Positions 53,721-62,762 of a stretch of 64,000 bases of DNA are shown piece after piece. This stretch comes from Sphingobacterium sp. ML3W (GTDB lineage: Bacteria; Bacteroidota; Bacteroidia; Sphingobacteriales; Sphingobacteriaceae). The notes under the pieces are model-generated. The model was not told the origin of the DNA. It saw only the letters and a program-made list of their open reading frames with translations, and searched no databases. Both the position numbers and the translations under genes were made by a program. The stretch is taken from assembly GCF_029542085.1 (NCBI RefSeq), contig NZ_CP107036.1:1178001-1242000 (forward strand), in the 5' to 3' direction. How positions within the stretch are numbered: position 1 is the first letter of the stretch; each line of letters starts with the position of its first letter.

Positions 53721-54617
53721 ATGCTAAATACACGTCTAGTTAAAGATACTTTAGTAAAACGGTCCACATTATTGTTGCTGCTGATTTCGCTTTCAGTTGT
53801 CCTTATTATTGCGGTCGGTTTAACCGTAAAATCCATTCCACTATTTGAATATAGTAATGTATTTCAGCTGTTGACAGACAAAGTATGGGCACCTATGAAA
53901 GGCTCATTCGGATTTTTGCCTTTTATCGCCGGCACACTTGCTGTCACATTGATATCCCTTGCCATTGCCATACCACTGTGTATATTAACATCTGTTTATC
54001 TGACTGAATATGCTTCAGATGCATTGAAAAATATGATGCTCCCGCTTGTCAATGTTTTGGCTGCCATTCCTCCAGTGCTATATGGTGTTTGGGGCGTGTT
54101 ATTTATTGTACCATTGATCCAGCTTTATATTGCTCCAATTTTTGGCGTGGTGACATCTGGTTATTCGGTGTTAGCCGGAGGGATAGTATTGGCAGTCATG
54201 ATATTTCCGATCATGATTTCAATTATGGTTGAGGTGCTCCAAACGATTCCGTATGAATTAAAAGCAGCCTCTTTGTCTTTAGGAGCAACAAAATGGGATA
54301 CCATAAAACATGTTATTCTCAAAAAAGCAAAGCCCGGTATTATTGCGGCAATTGTCTTATCGACCTCTCGTGCGTTTGGAGAAACGATTGCTGTATTAAT
54401 GGTTTGTGGTAATGTACCCAAGGTTCCTACGTCCATCTTTGATGCCGGTTACCCCATCCCAGCTTTAATTGCCAACAATTTTGGTGAGATGATGTCCATC
54501 CCACTTTATGAGTCTGCATTGATGTTTTCAGCATTATTGCTATTTGTGATCATATTTGTTTTCAATTTAATATCACGTCTGATCTTGAGACGTCTCGAAG
54601 GAGGTTTAGATGGATAA
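53721..54617 (+). CDS. PstC-like ABC transporter permease
   Basis: 298 residues, six membrane helices. Starts one base after the binding-protein stop. The EAA-loop YELKAASLSLGATKWDTIKHVIL contacts the ATPase; PLVNVLAAIPPVLYGVWG and TSRAFGETIAVLMVCGN match PstC. Forms the channel with the PstA-like subunit. Overlaps the next gene by 8 bases. Confidence 0.9.
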   Translation: MLNTRLVKDTLVKRSTLLLLLISLSVVLIIAVGLTVKSIPLFEYSNVFQLLTDKVWAPMKGSFGFLPFIAGTLAVTLISLAIAIPLCILTSVYLTEYASDALKNMMLPLVNVLAAIPPVLYGVWGVLFIVPLIQLYIAPIFGVVTSGYSVLAGGIVLAVMIFPIMISIMVEVLQTIPYELKAASLSLGATKWDTIKHVILKKAKPGIIAAIVLSTSRAFGETIAVLMVCGNVPKVPTSIFDAGYPIPALIANNFGEMMSIPLYESALMFSALLLFVIIFVFNLISRLILRRLEGGLDG

Positions 54618-55461
54618 TACCAAAAGAAGGTTATTGAGCGAAAAAATCGCGAAGGGTTTCATGCATCTGTCCGGAATTACAGTAACTGCTTCCCTGTTTT
54701 TTATTGTAGGTACGATCCTCTATAAGGGGCTTCCCTATCTCAATTGGGAGATGGTCAGCCAATTGCCCAAAGGTGGGTTTTACATAGGTAAAGAAGGCGG
54801 AATCTTAAACGCCATATTAGGTTCGCTCTATCTGGCAGGTGTAGCGACCGCCCTTTCCGCTTTTATTGGCATCCCAATATCTCTTTATCTTAATATTTAT
54901 TTAGGGACAAATTCCAGAGTAACACAGTTTTCAAAGCTTTTGTTCGATGTACTTTATGGTGTTCCATCCATTGTTTATGGTGCTGTCGGCTTTGGTATCA
55001 TGGTCTATTTTGGTATTAGAGCTTCGCTATTGGGTGGTATCATTACGGTCACATTATTGACGATCCCTATTGTGGTACGTACAGTAGACGAATTAATCAA
55101 AACGATTCCTGAAGATTTGAAAAATGTCACGCTTTCCCTTGGTACAACACGTTGGGAGCTCGCTAAGGTTATGTTGCGGAGCATTCGCGCTGGATTATTG
55201 ACGGCTATTCTGTTGGCGTTTGGAAGGGCTATTGGTGATGTTGCTGGTGTGCTATTGACAACAGGCTTCAGTGATAATCTGCCTAAATATATTGACGAAC
55301 CTGCAGCAACACTTCCCTTGGCTATATTTTTTCAGTTAAGCAGTCCAATTCCTGAGGTACAGGGGCGAGCTTACGCTTCAGCCCTGGTTTTAACAATCAT
55401 TATTTTAATTATCGTAGTATGCACACATATCCTTCAATCGAAACAAAAGAATCGTCGTTAA
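54610..55461 (+). CDS. PstA-like ABC transporter permease
   Basis: 283 residues, six membrane helices. Conserved pieces: YLNWEMVSQLPKGGFYIGKEGGI (shortened form of the PstA periplasmic loop), FDVLYGVPSIVYGAVGFG, and the EAA-loop IPEDLKNVTLSLGTTRWELAKVML. GRAIGDVAGVLLTTGF corresponds to the GE-AP stretch of PstA. Its last 43 bases overlap the ATPase frame, an unusually long overlap. Confidence 0.9.
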   Translation: MDNTKRRLLSEKIAKGFMHLSGITVTASLFFIVGTILYKGLPYLNWEMVSQLPKGGFYIGKEGGILNAILGSLYLAGVATALSAFIGIPISLYLNIYLGTNSRVTQFSKLLFDVLYGVPSIVYGAVGFGIMVYFGIRASLLGGIITVTLLTIPIVVRTVDELIKTIPEDLKNVTLSLGTTRWELAKVMLRSIRAGLLTAILLAFGRAIGDVAGVLLTTGFSDNLPKYIDEPAATLPLAIFFQLSSPIPEVQGRAYASALVLTIIILIIVVCTHILQSKQKNRR

Positions 55462-56228
55462 ACAGCCCATTAACTGATCCCCATATACAGATTAAGGATC
55501 TTAATGTGTATATCGACGGACGACATATCTTAAAAAATATTAATCTTGCCTTACCCAACAATAGTGTAACTTCTATCATAGGACCTTCGGGTTGTGGTAA
55601 GACCACCTTGTTGAAAACACTTAATCGACTTGTAGACGACACAAAAGGTGTTGAAATAACTGGGTCTGTGCTTGTGAACGGTGAGGATATTTATGGTAAG
55701 GATGCTGAAGTGACACATATCCGTAAGAAGATGGGGCTTTTATCCCAGAAACCTTATCCCTTACCGATGTCCATCTACGATAATGTCGCTTATGGCCCGC
55801 GTATACATGGCACCAAGAATAAAAAAGAACTGGATAAGATTGTCGAGACACAATTGCGAAATGTGGCCTTATGGGATGAGGTCAAGGATCGTTTGGGGCA
55901 GTCTGCAAGTGGTCTTTCGATTGGACAGCAACAGCGGCTTTGTTTAGCTAGGGGTCTTGCTGTTGAACCTGAAATTATACTTGGTGATGAATCGACTTCT
56001 GCATTGGATCCACTATCTACAGCAAAAATTGAAGAATTATTAATCGAGCTGAAGCAGGATTATACCATTGTTCTGGTGACACATATCTTACGACAAGCTA
56101 GAAGGGTGTCCGACTATATTCTTTTCGTTTATGGGGGTGAAATCCTTGAATTTGGCCCCACTGAGCAAGTGTTGTTAAGCCCGCAACATGAGATCACAAA
56201 ACAATATGTAAAAGGTTTTATCTCCTGA
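55419..56228 (+). CDS. PstB-like ABC transporter ATPase
   Basis: 269 residues. Walker A IGPSGCGKTTLLKTLNRL, Q-loop GLLSQKPYPLPMSIYDNVAYGPR, signature LSIGQQQRLCLARGLAVEP, Walker B IILGDESTSALDP and H-loop VLVTHILRQARRVSD. The PYPLPMSIYDNVAYGPRIHG stretch is PstB-like. GDES replaces the usual DEP in Walker B (the Asp is kept one residue earlier), as in PstB (MDEP would be normal), so the Asp-Glu order LGDEST is notable but functional Glu is present. No phoU follows; a terminator does. Confidence 0.9.
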   Translation: MHTYPSIETKESSLNSPLTDPHIQIKDLNVYIDGRHILKNINLALPNNSVTSIIGPSGCGKTTLLKTLNRLVDDTKGVEITGSVLVNGEDIYGKDAEVTHIRKKMGLLSQKPYPLPMSIYDNVAYGPRIHGTKNKKELDKIVETQLRNVALWDEVKDRLGQSASGLSIGQQQRLCLARGLAVEPEIILGDESTSALDPLSTAKIEELLIELKQDYTIVLVTHILRQARRVSDYILFVYGGEILEFGPTEQVLLSPQHEITKQYVKGFIS

Positions 56229-56248
56229 TAAACTACCTATCATTTATA

Positions 56249-56292
56249 AAAAAGCCGAAGATTTTATGGTGTCCATAGAATCCTCGGCTTTT
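56249..56292. terminator. Terminator between the transporter and bshB1
   Basis: AAAAAAGCCGA pairs with TCGGCTTTT, with inner GATT/AATC and ATGG/CCAT pairs. Useable by both convergent units. Confidence 0.8.
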
Positions 56293-56319
56293 CACTTCTT
56301 TATTTTTATTACAGCTTCT

Positions 56320-57051
56320 TTATCTCAGGTCGAATAGATCATCAACACCTAATATCTTTTTAGAAGTAAATCCTTCAGCATATTTTGCCTGGATATAACG
56401 GCCAAATTCTCTCGCTCTAGCAGCAGTAGATTCCATAAAATCCGGATTGGAGATATAGGTTTGTGGCTCGTCTGGATTGGTGTTTTCACCGGTATAGAAT
56501 TGTGTTTTGTATGCTAGGATTGACTTCTCCTTGATAGTATAGTAGTCCGTAATATCAATAACCACATCAGGTTTGATATAATAGTCCTGTACAAACTGTA
56601 ATACCAAACGTGGCCGAAAAGCTTCCTGTATATGATTATTTTCATCTCTTGTTTCCACTTTTCTTAAACCCGAAAGGAAACAGGCTTCATTCACAAGCTG
56701 CCCTGCCCTGCCATGATCAGGGTGGCGGTCGGTAATCGCATTGGTGATAACAATTTCAGGCTGGTATTTCCTTATTGCACTTATAATAGCCATTTTTTCT
56801 TCGATAGCATTTTCGAAAAAGCCATCTCTGAGACCGAGATTTTCGCGAGCAGCCAATCCCAGGATCGTTGCGGCATCTTTCGCCTCTTGCGCTCTGGTCT
56901 CCGCTGTACCGCGTGTACCTAGTTCGCCCTGTGTCAGGTCTACAATTCCTACTTTTTTTCCTTCAGCAACATATTTTGCCATTACTCCGCCTGCCCCTAA
57001 TTCTGCGTCATCGGGATGCACAGCAATGACTAATAAATCTAGTTTTAGCAT
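56320..57051 (-). CDS. bshB1: Bacillithiol biosynthesis deacetylase BshB1
   Basis: 243 residues. PIG-L/LmbE zinc deacetylase: AVHPDDAELGAGGVMAKY (His, Asp-Asp), TQGELGTRGTAETRAQEA, and TDRHPDHGRAGQLV with a metal His. The GELGTRGT and PDFMESTAARAREFGRYIQ blocks set BshB1 apart from other LmbE proteins. It removes the acetyl group of GlcNAc-malate on the way to bacillithiol, the low-mass thiol of many Bacteroidota. BshA and BshC lie elsewhere. Single gene, convergent with the transporter. Confidence 0.93.
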   Translation of the reverse strand: MLKLDLLVIAVHPDDAELGAGGVMAKYVAEGKKVGIVDLTQGELGTRGTAETRAQEAKDAATILGLAARENLGLRDGFFENAIEEKMAIISAIRKYQPEIVITNAITDRHPDHGRAGQLVNEACFLSGLRKVETRDENNHIQEAFRPRLVLQFVQDYYIKPDVVIDITDYYTIKEKSILAYKTQFYTGENTNPDEPQTYISNPDFMESTAARAREFGRYIQAKYAEGFTSKKILGVDDLFDLR

Positions 57052-57212
57052 ATTGATATCTTATTTTTTGTTTACAGCCTCCAATTTCACCAAAATCGGT
57101 TAAAAATGATTCTGCAGTTAATTCTTTTATATTGCTAGCTTATTTTGAAGATAGCCAACATATATAAGTTTTACTGTTATGAAGCTGAGGTCAAAGGTAG
57201 AAAGTTTGTTGT

Positions 57213-57704
57213 TTACTCCGCTAAAAGTCGTTCGATATTACGACAAATTTTACCTGACAATGGCGAAGTAGTGGGGTAATAGAAATCCACAACTTCTCCC
57301 TGCTTGTTGATCAGGTACTTGTGAAAGTTCCAGGAAGGTTTGCTATTTATATGACCGTTTTCTGTCTTATTTGAAAGAAAATTATACAATGGCGTCGTAT
57401 AGGTGCCAATGACATGGCTGCGCTTAAAGACCGGAAAACTGACTTGTTGGTTTATTCGACAAAATGTTTCCAATGTACTGCCTGTCAAGGGTTCTTGATT
57501 TCGGAAGTTATTGGACGGAAATGCCAGTATCTCAAACCCTTTTTCTTTATACTTTTGGTAGAGCTTTTCAAGCGATTTAAATTGTTTTGTGAACAGACAC
57601 TGACTCGCTGTATTGACAATCAACAAAACCTTTCCTTCAAAATCCCCCAGAGATTTCATGGTTCCATTGAATTGCAAGGCATCAAAGTCATAAATCGTTT
57701 TCAT
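57213..57704 (-). CDS. Glutathione peroxidase-like thiol peroxidase
   Basis: 163 residues, no signal peptide. The peroxidatic Cys lies in NTASQCLFTKQF, the Gln in NNFRNQEPL and the Trp in KPSWNFHKYL, so the catalytic set is present. FPSNNF replaces the common FPCNQF, removing the middle Cys. A later Cys in LETFCRIN can serve as the resolving one. These bacterial enzymes usually take electrons from thioredoxin, not glutathione. The adjacent bshB1 means that the cell's low-mass thiol is bacillithiol, but any link is inference. Confidence 0.9.
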   Translation of the reverse strand: MKTIYDFDALQFNGTMKSLGDFEGKVLLIVNTASQCLFTKQFKSLEKLYQKYKEKGFEILAFPSNNFRNQEPLTGSTLETFCRINQQVSFPVFKRSHVIGTYTTPLYNFLSNKTENGHINSKPSWNFHKYLINKQGEVVDFYYPTTSPLSGKICRNIERLLAE

Positions 57705-57779
57705 ATTATCTTAATTTAGGTATTTACATGAGGATCCGGATACTTTTTTCAAGTCTCCTAGCAATTTGCATACTGAAGT

Positions 57780-58412
57780 CTACATGACTGGTTTAGGTCT
57801 TGATCTTTCAAATTCCCGGATAATATTTTCGATTTCGAAGTCCTCCTTTGGATCATACGCTGATTTTAGATTATGTCCAAAAATTTTGGCAACACCTTGA
57901 TAAAAGAACGCGGAAATTCCACCTTTCATTTCTTTTACCATTTCGTAGCTTGTGTGTCCTGTATAGCGATCGATCAGTTTTATAAGAATTTTACCCTGGG
58001 AAATGGTCATGTTTTTAATTTCCCTATTAAACATTTGTTTTACGTCATTTTCACACCGTTCCACCAGCGCTTCATGCTCCTTTTTTTCAGATGTCAGGGC
58101 TAGATCCCGATCTAGCTGGTCGTATCTTTTTTGTGCATAGATCGCATAAGGGAGTACCTTCAGTACATTTCGTCTAAAACGTAGATATTCCCGTCTTGCT
58201 TCCTCGCTTGACCATACTCGTTTTCTGACAATAACAACCTCTGGGATGGGAAACCAAGGTAGAATTTCGCCCGAAGGTAATGTTGTTTTCATATAATCAG
58301 TCACAGTCTCTTGCGCCCCTTCACCATACAATGGAAGAACAAGAGATTGAGCCTGTGTCACACCTGACAAAGTCCCAAGAAGAAAAAGCAAACCACCTAC
58401 TATTGTCTTCAT
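57780..58412 (-). CDS. DUF4294 family protein
   Basis: 210 residues. Signal peptide ends in TQAQS (about 22). The core LPWFPIPEVVIVRKRVW and EYLRFRRNVLKVLPYAIYA, then the ISQGKILIKLIDRYTGHTSYEMVKE block, is DUF4294, a Bacteroidota-restricted envelope protein. The many conserved charged residues suggest a binding or enzymatic role, but nothing is proven. Divergent from rsh with 150 bases between. Recurrent neighbourhood with rsh in the phylum as far as I recall. Confidence 0.88.
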   Translation of the reverse strand: MKTIVGGLLFLLGTLSGVTQAQSLVLPLYGEGAQETVTDYMKTTLPSGEILPWFPIPEVVIVRKRVWSSEEARREYLRFRRNVLKVLPYAIYAQKRYDQLDRDLALTSEKKEHEALVERCENDVKQMFNREIKNMTISQGKILIKLIDRYTGHTSYEMVKEMKGGISAFFYQGVAKIFGHNLKSAYDPKEDFEIENIIREFERSRPKPVM

Positions 58413-58562
58413 CTGAATGACTATATAACTCTTTTAATTTGTCAATGCTATTATATTTTGGTAAATTTATTACAAAATAAGTTAGCTTGATAATCGTATT
58501 CGAAATACATTAACTAAATTAAACAAAAATACTCAAAAAAACATCATTTACCTGCAACGTTT

Positions 58563-60782
58563 ATGAAAGATTATGTGATTGATATAGAGGTAGAAAACAA
58601 AGAGATAAGAAAACGTTACCGTGCGTTATTGCGTGCCTGCAAGCCTACTTTGCAGCGTGGGGATAAGCAAGAGATTCGTAAAGCTTTTGATTTGGCATTG
58701 GATAGTCATAAGGAAATGCGCCGCAAATCAGGAGAACCTTATATTTATCATCCTATTGCTGTAGCGCAAATTGCTGCTGAGGAAATAGGCTTAGGTACGA
58801 CCTCCATTGTATGCGCTTTGCTCCATGATGTTGTTGAGGATACCAATGTGACCTTGGACGAAATTGAGGAAATGTTTGGAAAAAAAGTCCGTCGCATTAT
58901 CGACGGATTAACTAAAATTTCCGGAATATTTGATCCTAATAGTTCAATGCAGGCCGAAAACTTCCGTAAAATGCTGCTCACCCTTGCAGATGACGTGCGT
59001 GTTATTCTTATCAAATTGGCGGATAGGCTGCATAATATGCGGACGATGGAGTTTATGGCAAGAGACAAACAGCTGAAGATTGCTTCGGAGACCAGTTATC
59101 TCTATGCCCCTTTAGCTCATCGCTTGGGTCTATATGCAATTAAATCAGAATTGGAGGACTTGTCCATGAAGTTCACCGATCCGGATACCTACAAATTTAT
59201 TGCTCGAAAACTGAATGAGAAGAAGGCCGAGCGCGAGAGATTCATTGGTGATTTTATCGACCCTATTAAGGAAATTCTAGAAGAACAAGGCATTATAGCA
59301 TCTGTGTTTGGAAGGCCTAAATCCATCCATTCGATCTGGAACAAGATGCGCAAAAAGTCAATTCCATTTGAGGAAGTATATGATTTATTTGCCATTCGTA
59401 TCGTTATCGATGCGGTAGACGAAAAGGAAAAAACCGAATGTTGGAAAGTATATTCCATTGTTACGGATTTATACCGCCCTAATCCAGACCGTTTACGCGA
59501 TTGGATCTCCTCCCCCAAAGGGAATGGTTATGAATCTTTACATACCACAGTGATGGGTCCCAAAGGCCAATGGGTGGAGGTTCAGATTCGGACCAAACGG
59601 ATGAATGAAATTGCAGAGAAAGGATTTGCGGCCCACTGGAAATATAAAGAGTCTAATTCCGATTCAGGCCTGGATCAATGGATCAAAAAGGTACGCGATG
59701 TACTGAGCAGTCCTGATCAGAATGCCATGGATTTTGTGGATGATTTTAAGATGAATCTGTTTTCCGATGAGATTTTTATCTTCACGCCAAAAGGCACCTT
59801 AATCCAATTGCCTAACAATGCAACAGCATTGGATTTTGCCTTTGAGATCCACTCCGATATAGGTGCCAGCTGTATTGGAGCTAAAGTGAACCATAAATTG
59901 GTTCCACTTAGCCATGTTTTGCAAAATGGTGATCAAGTGGAGATTATAACCTCCAGCAAACAGTCTCCAAAAGAAGATTGGCTCAATTTTGTCGTTACGG
60001 CAAAAGCAAAATCTAAAATTAGATCCTCTCTTAAAGAAGAAAAACGAAGAGTCGCAGAGGATGGTAAGGAGATTCTAGAGCGCAAATTGAAGTCTTTAAA
60101 GGTGACCTACAATACCGATAATATCAACAAGATTGCTAATTATTTGAAATATCCAAGCTCTCAGGACCTTTTTTATAATGTAGCGAAAGGCATCGTTGAT
60201 ATCAAGCAATTGCGCGAGTATGTCGCACATGAGAAAGCGGTTGAAATCAATGCAGGTTCTTCTTCTGGAAATCAGTTCAATAGCCATATAGGTGGTTTAG
60301 TCGAAAAGATCAATAAGAAAGAGTTTGATACTATTCTTATCGGAGATGATATGCAAAAAGTTGACTATACGCTGGCTCCTTGTTGCAATCCGATTCCGGG
60401 AGATGATATTTTCGGTTTCCTGACGGTCAATGATGGCATCAAGATCCATCGTACCAGTTGCCCTAATGCATCCAAATTGATGGCAAATTATGGGTACCGT
60501 ATTTTGAAGGCGCGATGGGCTTCTACCAAGGACTCTGCATTTCTCACAGGGTTGCATATTGTGGGGATCGATGATGTCGGATTGGTCAACAAACTCACAA
60601 CTGTCATTTCCCAAGAGTTTGCCGTTAATATTCGCTCCTTATCCATATCGAGTAATGATGGTATTTTTGATGGGAATATTATGGTATACGTCAATGATAC
60701 GCAGCAATTGGAGAGCTTGATGAAAAACCTCAAACAAGTAAGAGGGATCACAGGAGTAAATCGTTATGAATCTGAAAATTAA
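58563..60782 (+). CDS. rsh: Bifunctional (p)ppGpp synthetase/hydrolase
   Basis: 739 residues with the full Rel/SpoT layout. HD hydrolase with His63 (YIYHPIAVAQI) and the metal site LLHDVVEDTNV (His88-Asp89, Glu92-Asp93). Synthetase with FGRPKSIHSIWNKM, YDLFAIRIV and GNGYESLHTTVMG. TGS domain from about 403 (IFTPKGTLIQLPNNATALDFAF), then a Zn-finger-like YTLAPCCNPIPGDDIFGF, and an ACT domain at the C-terminus. Intact HD residues mean that it can degrade ppGpp. The stringent-response hub in the cytoplasm; fur follows after 77 bases. Confidence 0.96.
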   Translation: MKDYVIDIEVENKEIRKRYRALLRACKPTLQRGDKQEIRKAFDLALDSHKEMRRKSGEPYIYHPIAVAQIAAEEIGLGTTSIVCALLHDVVEDTNVTLDEIEEMFGKKVRRIIDGLTKISGIFDPNSSMQAENFRKMLLTLADDVRVILIKLADRLHNMRTMEFMARDKQLKIASETSYLYAPLAHRLGLYAIKSELEDLSMKFTDPDTYKFIARKLNEKKAERERFIGDFIDPIKEILEEQGIIASVFGRPKSIHSIWNKMRKKSIPFEEVYDLFAIRIVIDAVDEKEKTECWKVYSIVTDLYRPNPDRLRDWISSPKGNGYESLHTTVMGPKGQWVEVQIRTKRMNEIAEKGFAAHWKYKESNSDSGLDQWIKKVRDVLSSPDQNAMDFVDDFKMNLFSDEIFIFTPKGTLIQLPNNATALDFAFEIHSDIGASCIGAKVNHKLVPLSHVLQNGDQVEIITSSKQSPKEDWLNFVVTAKAKSKIRSSLKEEKRRVAEDGKEILERKLKSLKVTYNTDNINKIANYLKYPSSQDLFYNVAKGIVDIKQLREYVAHEKAVEINAGSSSGNQFNSHIGGLVEKINKKEFDTILIGDDMQKVDYTLAPCCNPIPGDDIFGFLTVNDGIKIHRTSCPNASKLMANYGYRILKARWASTKDSAFLTGLHIVGIDDVGLVNKLTTVISQEFAVNIRSLSISSNDGIFDGNIMVYVNDTQQLESLMKNLKQVRGITGVNRYESEN

Positions 60783-60859
60783 TCAAATGAATATCACAAT
60801 TTAGAAATACTATCAAATGTCAATCTAAATTGGTAAATTTGTACAAGAATATTTTTACT

Positions 60860-61351
60860 ATGAATCAAGCTGAAAATTTTGCAACTGTAAAAAAAATCTT
60901 TGAAGCATACTTAGAAAATAAAAATCTAAGAAAAACTCCAGAGCGTTATGCTATCTTGGAAGAGATCTATTCACGTACTGATCACTTTGATGTAGAGTCT
61001 TTGTATATCCATATGAAGAACAAAAAATACCGTGTCAGCCGTGCTACAGTTTATAATACCCTCGAATTATTAGTGTCTTGTGATTTAGTCACCAAACACC
61101 AATTTGGCCGTAATATGGCTCAATTCGAAAAGTCTTACGGTTTCAAACAACACGACCACGTGATTTGTATTGAATGTAATAAGGTTGTAGAATTTTGTGA
61201 CCCTCGTATCAACCAGATCCAGAGCCTTATGGGGGATCTATTGAAGTTTGACATCAAACACCATTCTTTAAATTTATATGGTGTATGTCAAGATTGTCAG
61301 GAAAAAAATAAAAAAGAAGAAACCGTAGCTCAAGAAGCTATTTCAAATTAA
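60860..61351 (+). CDS. Fur family transcriptional regulator
   Basis: 163 residues from [12 protein letters not shown]; an in-frame start at 60830 is rejected. DNA-binding part [16 protein letters not shown] and [20 protein letters not shown]. Metal sites: His98/His100 in [11 protein letters not shown], structural Zn cysteines Cys103/Cys106 and Cys143/Cys146 in VCQDCQ. It is a complete Fur of the Zur/Fur/PerR group; the metal sensed (Fe most likely, Zn possible) is not fixed by the sequence. In contrast, the 90-residue protein at 15899 keeps only the DNA-binding half. A terminator follows. Confidence 0.92.
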   Translation: MNQAENFATVKKIFEAYLENKNLRKTPERYAILEEIYSRTDHFDVESLYIHMKNKKYRVSRATVYNTLELLVSCDLVTKHQFGRNMAQFEKSYGFKQHDHVICIECNKVVEFCDPRINQIQSLMGDLLKFDIKHHSLNLYGVCQDCQEKNKKEETVAQEAISN

Positions 61352-61391
61352 TCTTATATTTTTGTTAAATATAATAGTACATTTGTTCAGG

Positions 61392-61431
61392 AATGTTCAG
61401 GAGAAAAATTCCTGAACATTTTTATTTTTTT
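61392..61431 (+). terminator. Terminator after fur
   Basis: AATGTTCAGGA (61392-61402) pairs with TCCTGAACATT (61410-61420), followed by a T-rich tract. Confidence 0.9.
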
Positions 61432-61481
61432 AATGAGTCTATTTTTATTAATAACATTTTAATTACTATACTTTAAAAGCT

Positions 61482-62759
61482 ATGCAAGTTGATGTGCTTT
61501 TGGGCTTACAATGGGGTGACGAGGGTAAAGGTAAAATCGTAGACGTATTTTGTCCAAAATACGATTTAATCGCTCGTTTCCAAGGCGGCCCTAACGCCGG
61601 ACACACGTTGGAATTTGATAACAAAAAATTCGTGCTCAACACAATTCCATCTGGTATCTTCAATGAAGGTACACTAAATCTTATTGGTAATGGTGTCGTT
61701 ATTGATCCGATTATCCTAAAAAGAGAATTAGATAACCTTAAGACAGCTGGTTTTGATCCGGTGGGTAAAGGCAATTTGGTGCTAGCGCGCAAAGCACACC
61801 TTATTTTGCCAACACACCAATTATTGGATGCCGCTTCAGAATCGAAAATGGGCGCAGGCAAGATTGGATCTACCTTAAAAGGTATCGGCCCGACGTACAT
61901 GGATAAGACTGGTAGAAACGGCTTACGCGTAGGTGATACGACACTTCCAGATTTTCAAGAGCGTTACCAAAAGCTGAAAGAAAAGCATTTAAATATTCTT
62001 TCACACTATGGTGATATTCCTGATTTCAGTGAAAAAGAACAAGCGTTCCTGGATGCTATCGAATTTATTAAAACCATTCCTCATGTTGATTCAGAGCATT
62101 TAGTTAATCAATATCTGAAAGAAGGCAAACGTGTATTGGCTGAGGGAGCTCAAGGTACCCTTTTAGATGTGGATTTCGGTTCTTATCCATTTGTTACTTC
62201 ATCAAATACAACTACCGCAGGAGCTTGTACTGGTCTTGGTATTGCTCCCAATAAAATTGGTAAGGTATACGGTATTTTCAAAGCTTATGCGACCCGCGTA
62301 GGTGGAGGCCCCTTCCCTACTGAACTTCATGACGAGACTGGTGAAAAACTACGTCAATTGGGTCATGAGTTTGGTGCTACAACAGGACGTGCTCGTCGTA
62401 CAGGTTGGATTGATATTCCTGCGCTGAAATATGCGATTATGCTGAATGGTGTGACTGATTTAATCATGATGAAGGCCGATGTATTGGATACTTTCGACAA
62501 GATTTATGCTTGTACACATTATAAATATAATGGTGAGGTAATTGACTACATGCCATACGAGATTATTACCCATCAAGCAGAACCGATCTTGGAGGAAATT
62601 CAAGGTTGGAAACAAGATTTGACTGGTATTACATCGGAAGGCGAGATTCCTGAGGCGTTAAACAACTATATTTCTTATTTGGAGAAAGCACTCGAAGTTC
62701 CTATCACGATTTTGTCGGTAGGTCCAGATCGTAAACAAACACTGGCTTTATCAAAGTAA
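61482..62759 (+). CDS. purA: Adenylosuccinate synthase
   Basis: 425 residues. GTP loop LLGLQWGDEGKGKIVDVF at the N-terminus with catalytic Asp and Lys, then GGPNAGHTL, HLILPTHQLLD, GSTLKGIGPTYMDKTGRNGLR, LAEGAQGTLLDVDFG-type, and TTGRARRTGWIDI. Joins IMP and aspartate with GTP in AMP synthesis. Three bases separate it from the following chorismate-binding gene. Complete. Confidence 0.97.
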   Translation: MQVDVLLGLQWGDEGKGKIVDVFCPKYDLIARFQGGPNAGHTLEFDNKKFVLNTIPSGIFNEGTLNLIGNGVVIDPIILKRELDNLKTAGFDPVGKGNLVLARKAHLILPTHQLLDAASESKMGAGKIGSTLKGIGPTYMDKTGRNGLRVGDTTLPDFQERYQKLKEKHLNILSHYGDIPDFSEKEQAFLDAIEFIKTIPHVDSEHLVNQYLKEGKRVLAEGAQGTLLDVDFGSYPFVTSSNTTTAGACTGLGIAPNKIGKVYGIFKAYATRVGGGPFPTELHDETGEKLRQLGHEFGATTGRARRTGWIDIPALKYAIMLNGVTDLIMMKADVLDTFDKIYACTHYKYNGEVIDYMPYEIITHQAEPILEEIQGWKQDLTGITSEGEIPEALNNYISYLEKALEVPITILSVGPDRKQTLALSK

Positions 62760-62762
62760 AAT

